Part shown: positions 63,233 through 64,000 of the stretch, one piece after another
Layout: the number at the start of each line of letters is the position of its first letter
How positions within the stretch are numbered: the stretch's first letter is position 1
Origin: Halococcus qingdaonensis
GTDB taxonomy: Archaea; Halobacteriota; Halobacteria; Halobacteriales; Halococcaceae
Length of the DNA stretch: 64,000 nucleotides
Direction of reading: 5' to 3'
Assembly (NCBI RefSeq): GCF_024508235.1
Contig: NZ_CP101943.1
Span: 2,391,112-2,455,111, forward strand
Made by a program: the position numbers and the translations under genes
Notes under the pieces: model-generated
Database searches by the model: none
Told to the model about the DNA's origin: nothing
What the model saw: the letters and a program-made list of their open reading frames with translations, nothing else

Positions 63233-64000
63233 CAGTCGTCGGACTCCGCGAGCGTTCGGTCGCCGCTCTCACGGGTCGTTCGTGCCGGGTCGCTCTCCTC
63301 GCCGGAGCGGAGCCGGACGCTCGTCACCTTGTACTCGGGCGTTCGCGCCGCCGTGTCGAGATCGTTCTCGTCGGTGAGCGTATTGACAGCCGATTCGGCG
63401 AAATGCATCGGGACGAACACGGTGTCCTGTCCGGGCCGTTCGGTGACTTGCGCTTTGACGCGAATCGTCCCGTGGCGCGATTCGACGCGGACGTAGTCGC
63501 CGTTTGCGATGCCGGCGTTGGCGGCCGTCTCTGGGTTGATCTCGACGAAGTCCTCGCCGACGTAGGACATGATCCCCTCCTCGCGGTGGGTCATCGTGCC
63601 CGTGTGATACTGGTAGAGCACTCGCCCCGTGGTCATCGTCAGCGGGAACTCGTCGTCCGAGAGGTCGGCCGGCTCGTTCGGCCCCGTCGGGATGAGCGAC
63701 GCTTTGCCGTCCGCGGTGTTGAACTCCTCCTCGTAGAGGCGCGTGGTGCCCGGGTGGCCGTCGTCCCAACAGGGCCACTGGAGCTCCGCGCCGTTTTCGA
63801 GCCGTTCGTGACTAATCCCGCCGTAGATCGGCGTCAGCTCGGCGATCTCGTCCATGATCTCGGAGGGCGACGCGAAGTCCCAGTCGTGGCCGAACCGCCT
63901 GGCGAGTGCCTGCAGGATCTCCCAGTCCCCACGCGTGTTGCCCTTCGGCTCGATCGCTCGCTTCACCAGCTGGACGTGTCGACTCGAACTCGTGAACGTC
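63232..64000 (-). CDS. Formate dehydrogenase-like molybdopterin oxidoreductase, C-terminal part
   Basis: The last 255 or so codons of a molybdopterin-dependent oxidoreductase, cut by the window edge. The visible sequence TFTSSSRHVQLVKRAIEPKG and the C-terminal molybdopterin-binding domain (LTMTTGRVLYQYHTGTMTHREEGIM; VEINPETAANAGIANGDYVRVES; VFVPMHFAESAVNTLT) fit the alpha subunit of formate dehydrogenase. Related assimilatory nitrate reductases share this domain, so the substrate is not certain. The tail after residue 230 is a haloarchaeal acidic extension. The 5' part with the Fe-S and Sec/Cys active site is outside the window. Confidence 0.88.
   Translation of the reverse strand, partial: TFTSSSRHVQLVKRAIEPKGNTRGDWEILQALARRFGHDWDFASPSEIMDEIAELTPIYGGISHERLENGAELQWPCWDDGHPGTTRLYEEEFNTADGKASLIPTGPNEPADLSDDEFPLTMTTGRVLYQYHTGTMTHREEGIMSYVGEDFVEINPETAANAGIANGDYVRVESRHGTIRVKAQVTERPGQDTVFVPMHFAESAVNTLTDENDLDTAARTPEYKVTSVRLRSGEESDPARTTRESGDRTLAESDD

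Overview
The window comes from an extremely halophilic archaeon (class Halobacteria). The evidence is the high GC, the strongly Asp/Glu-rich predicted proteins, Tat lipoproteins, haloarchaea-typical genes (PurO, DP1 of DNA polymerase D, LysW-type arginine synthesis, Orc1 with ORB repeats) and many promoters with a TATA-like box 25-35 bases before the start codon, implying leaderless mRNAs. The genus cannot be fixed from sequence alone. No rRNA, CRISPR array, insertion sequence or integrase was seen; one tRNA is present.

Layout. 1-7.7 kb: a complete dipeptide/oligopeptide ABC transporter on the minus strand (dppA-B-C-D-F) plus a small membrane protein. 8.8-17.7 kb: a nine-gene arginine cluster (argG, argH, lysW, lysX/argX, argC, argB, argD, argE, argF), in which intermediates ride on the carrier protein LysW; the 54-residue carrier gene is included. 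17.7-25 kb: a divergent membrane-protein/regulator pair around a perfect palindrome, an HtrA-like protease, thrC, a Doc-type toxin with a small partner, and an NhaC antiporter. 23.7-30.3 kb: serA, serB, metX, metY and a class V aminotransferase that may supply the missing serC step. 31-46 kb: bacterial-type DNA repair genes (ligA, uvrC, uvrB), a class Ic-like ribonucleotide reductase (nrdA-nrdB), an ABC-2 exporter, a Met-rich lipoprotein and a membrane-anchored calcium-repeat/HTH protein. 46-50 kb: rhodanese, methyltransferase and haloarchaeal proteins of unknown role.

50.3-57.4 kb is a chromosome replication origin locus: arvC/oapC, arvB/oapB, arvA/oapA, an 840-base gene-free origin with two strong inverted ORB elements and AT-rich segments, then orc1/cdc6, a signal peptidase and the exonuclease subunit of DNA polymerase D. 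Further ORB-like sequences lie inside the polymerase gene and beyond it. 57.5-64 kb: aspartate kinase, PurO, tRNA-Gln, an MFS transporter, two zinc-ribbon proteins and the 3' part of a formate-dehydrogenase-like molybdoenzyme.

The main points of interest are the origin and the ORB-like elements in the DP1 linker, a recurrent promoter motif CTGNNCGACAGTAT before four unrelated genes, the transmembrane thrombospondin-repeat/HTH protein beside a Met-rich lipoprotein, the Doc module with reversed gene order, and the palindrome-controlled divergent pair near 18.2 kb.
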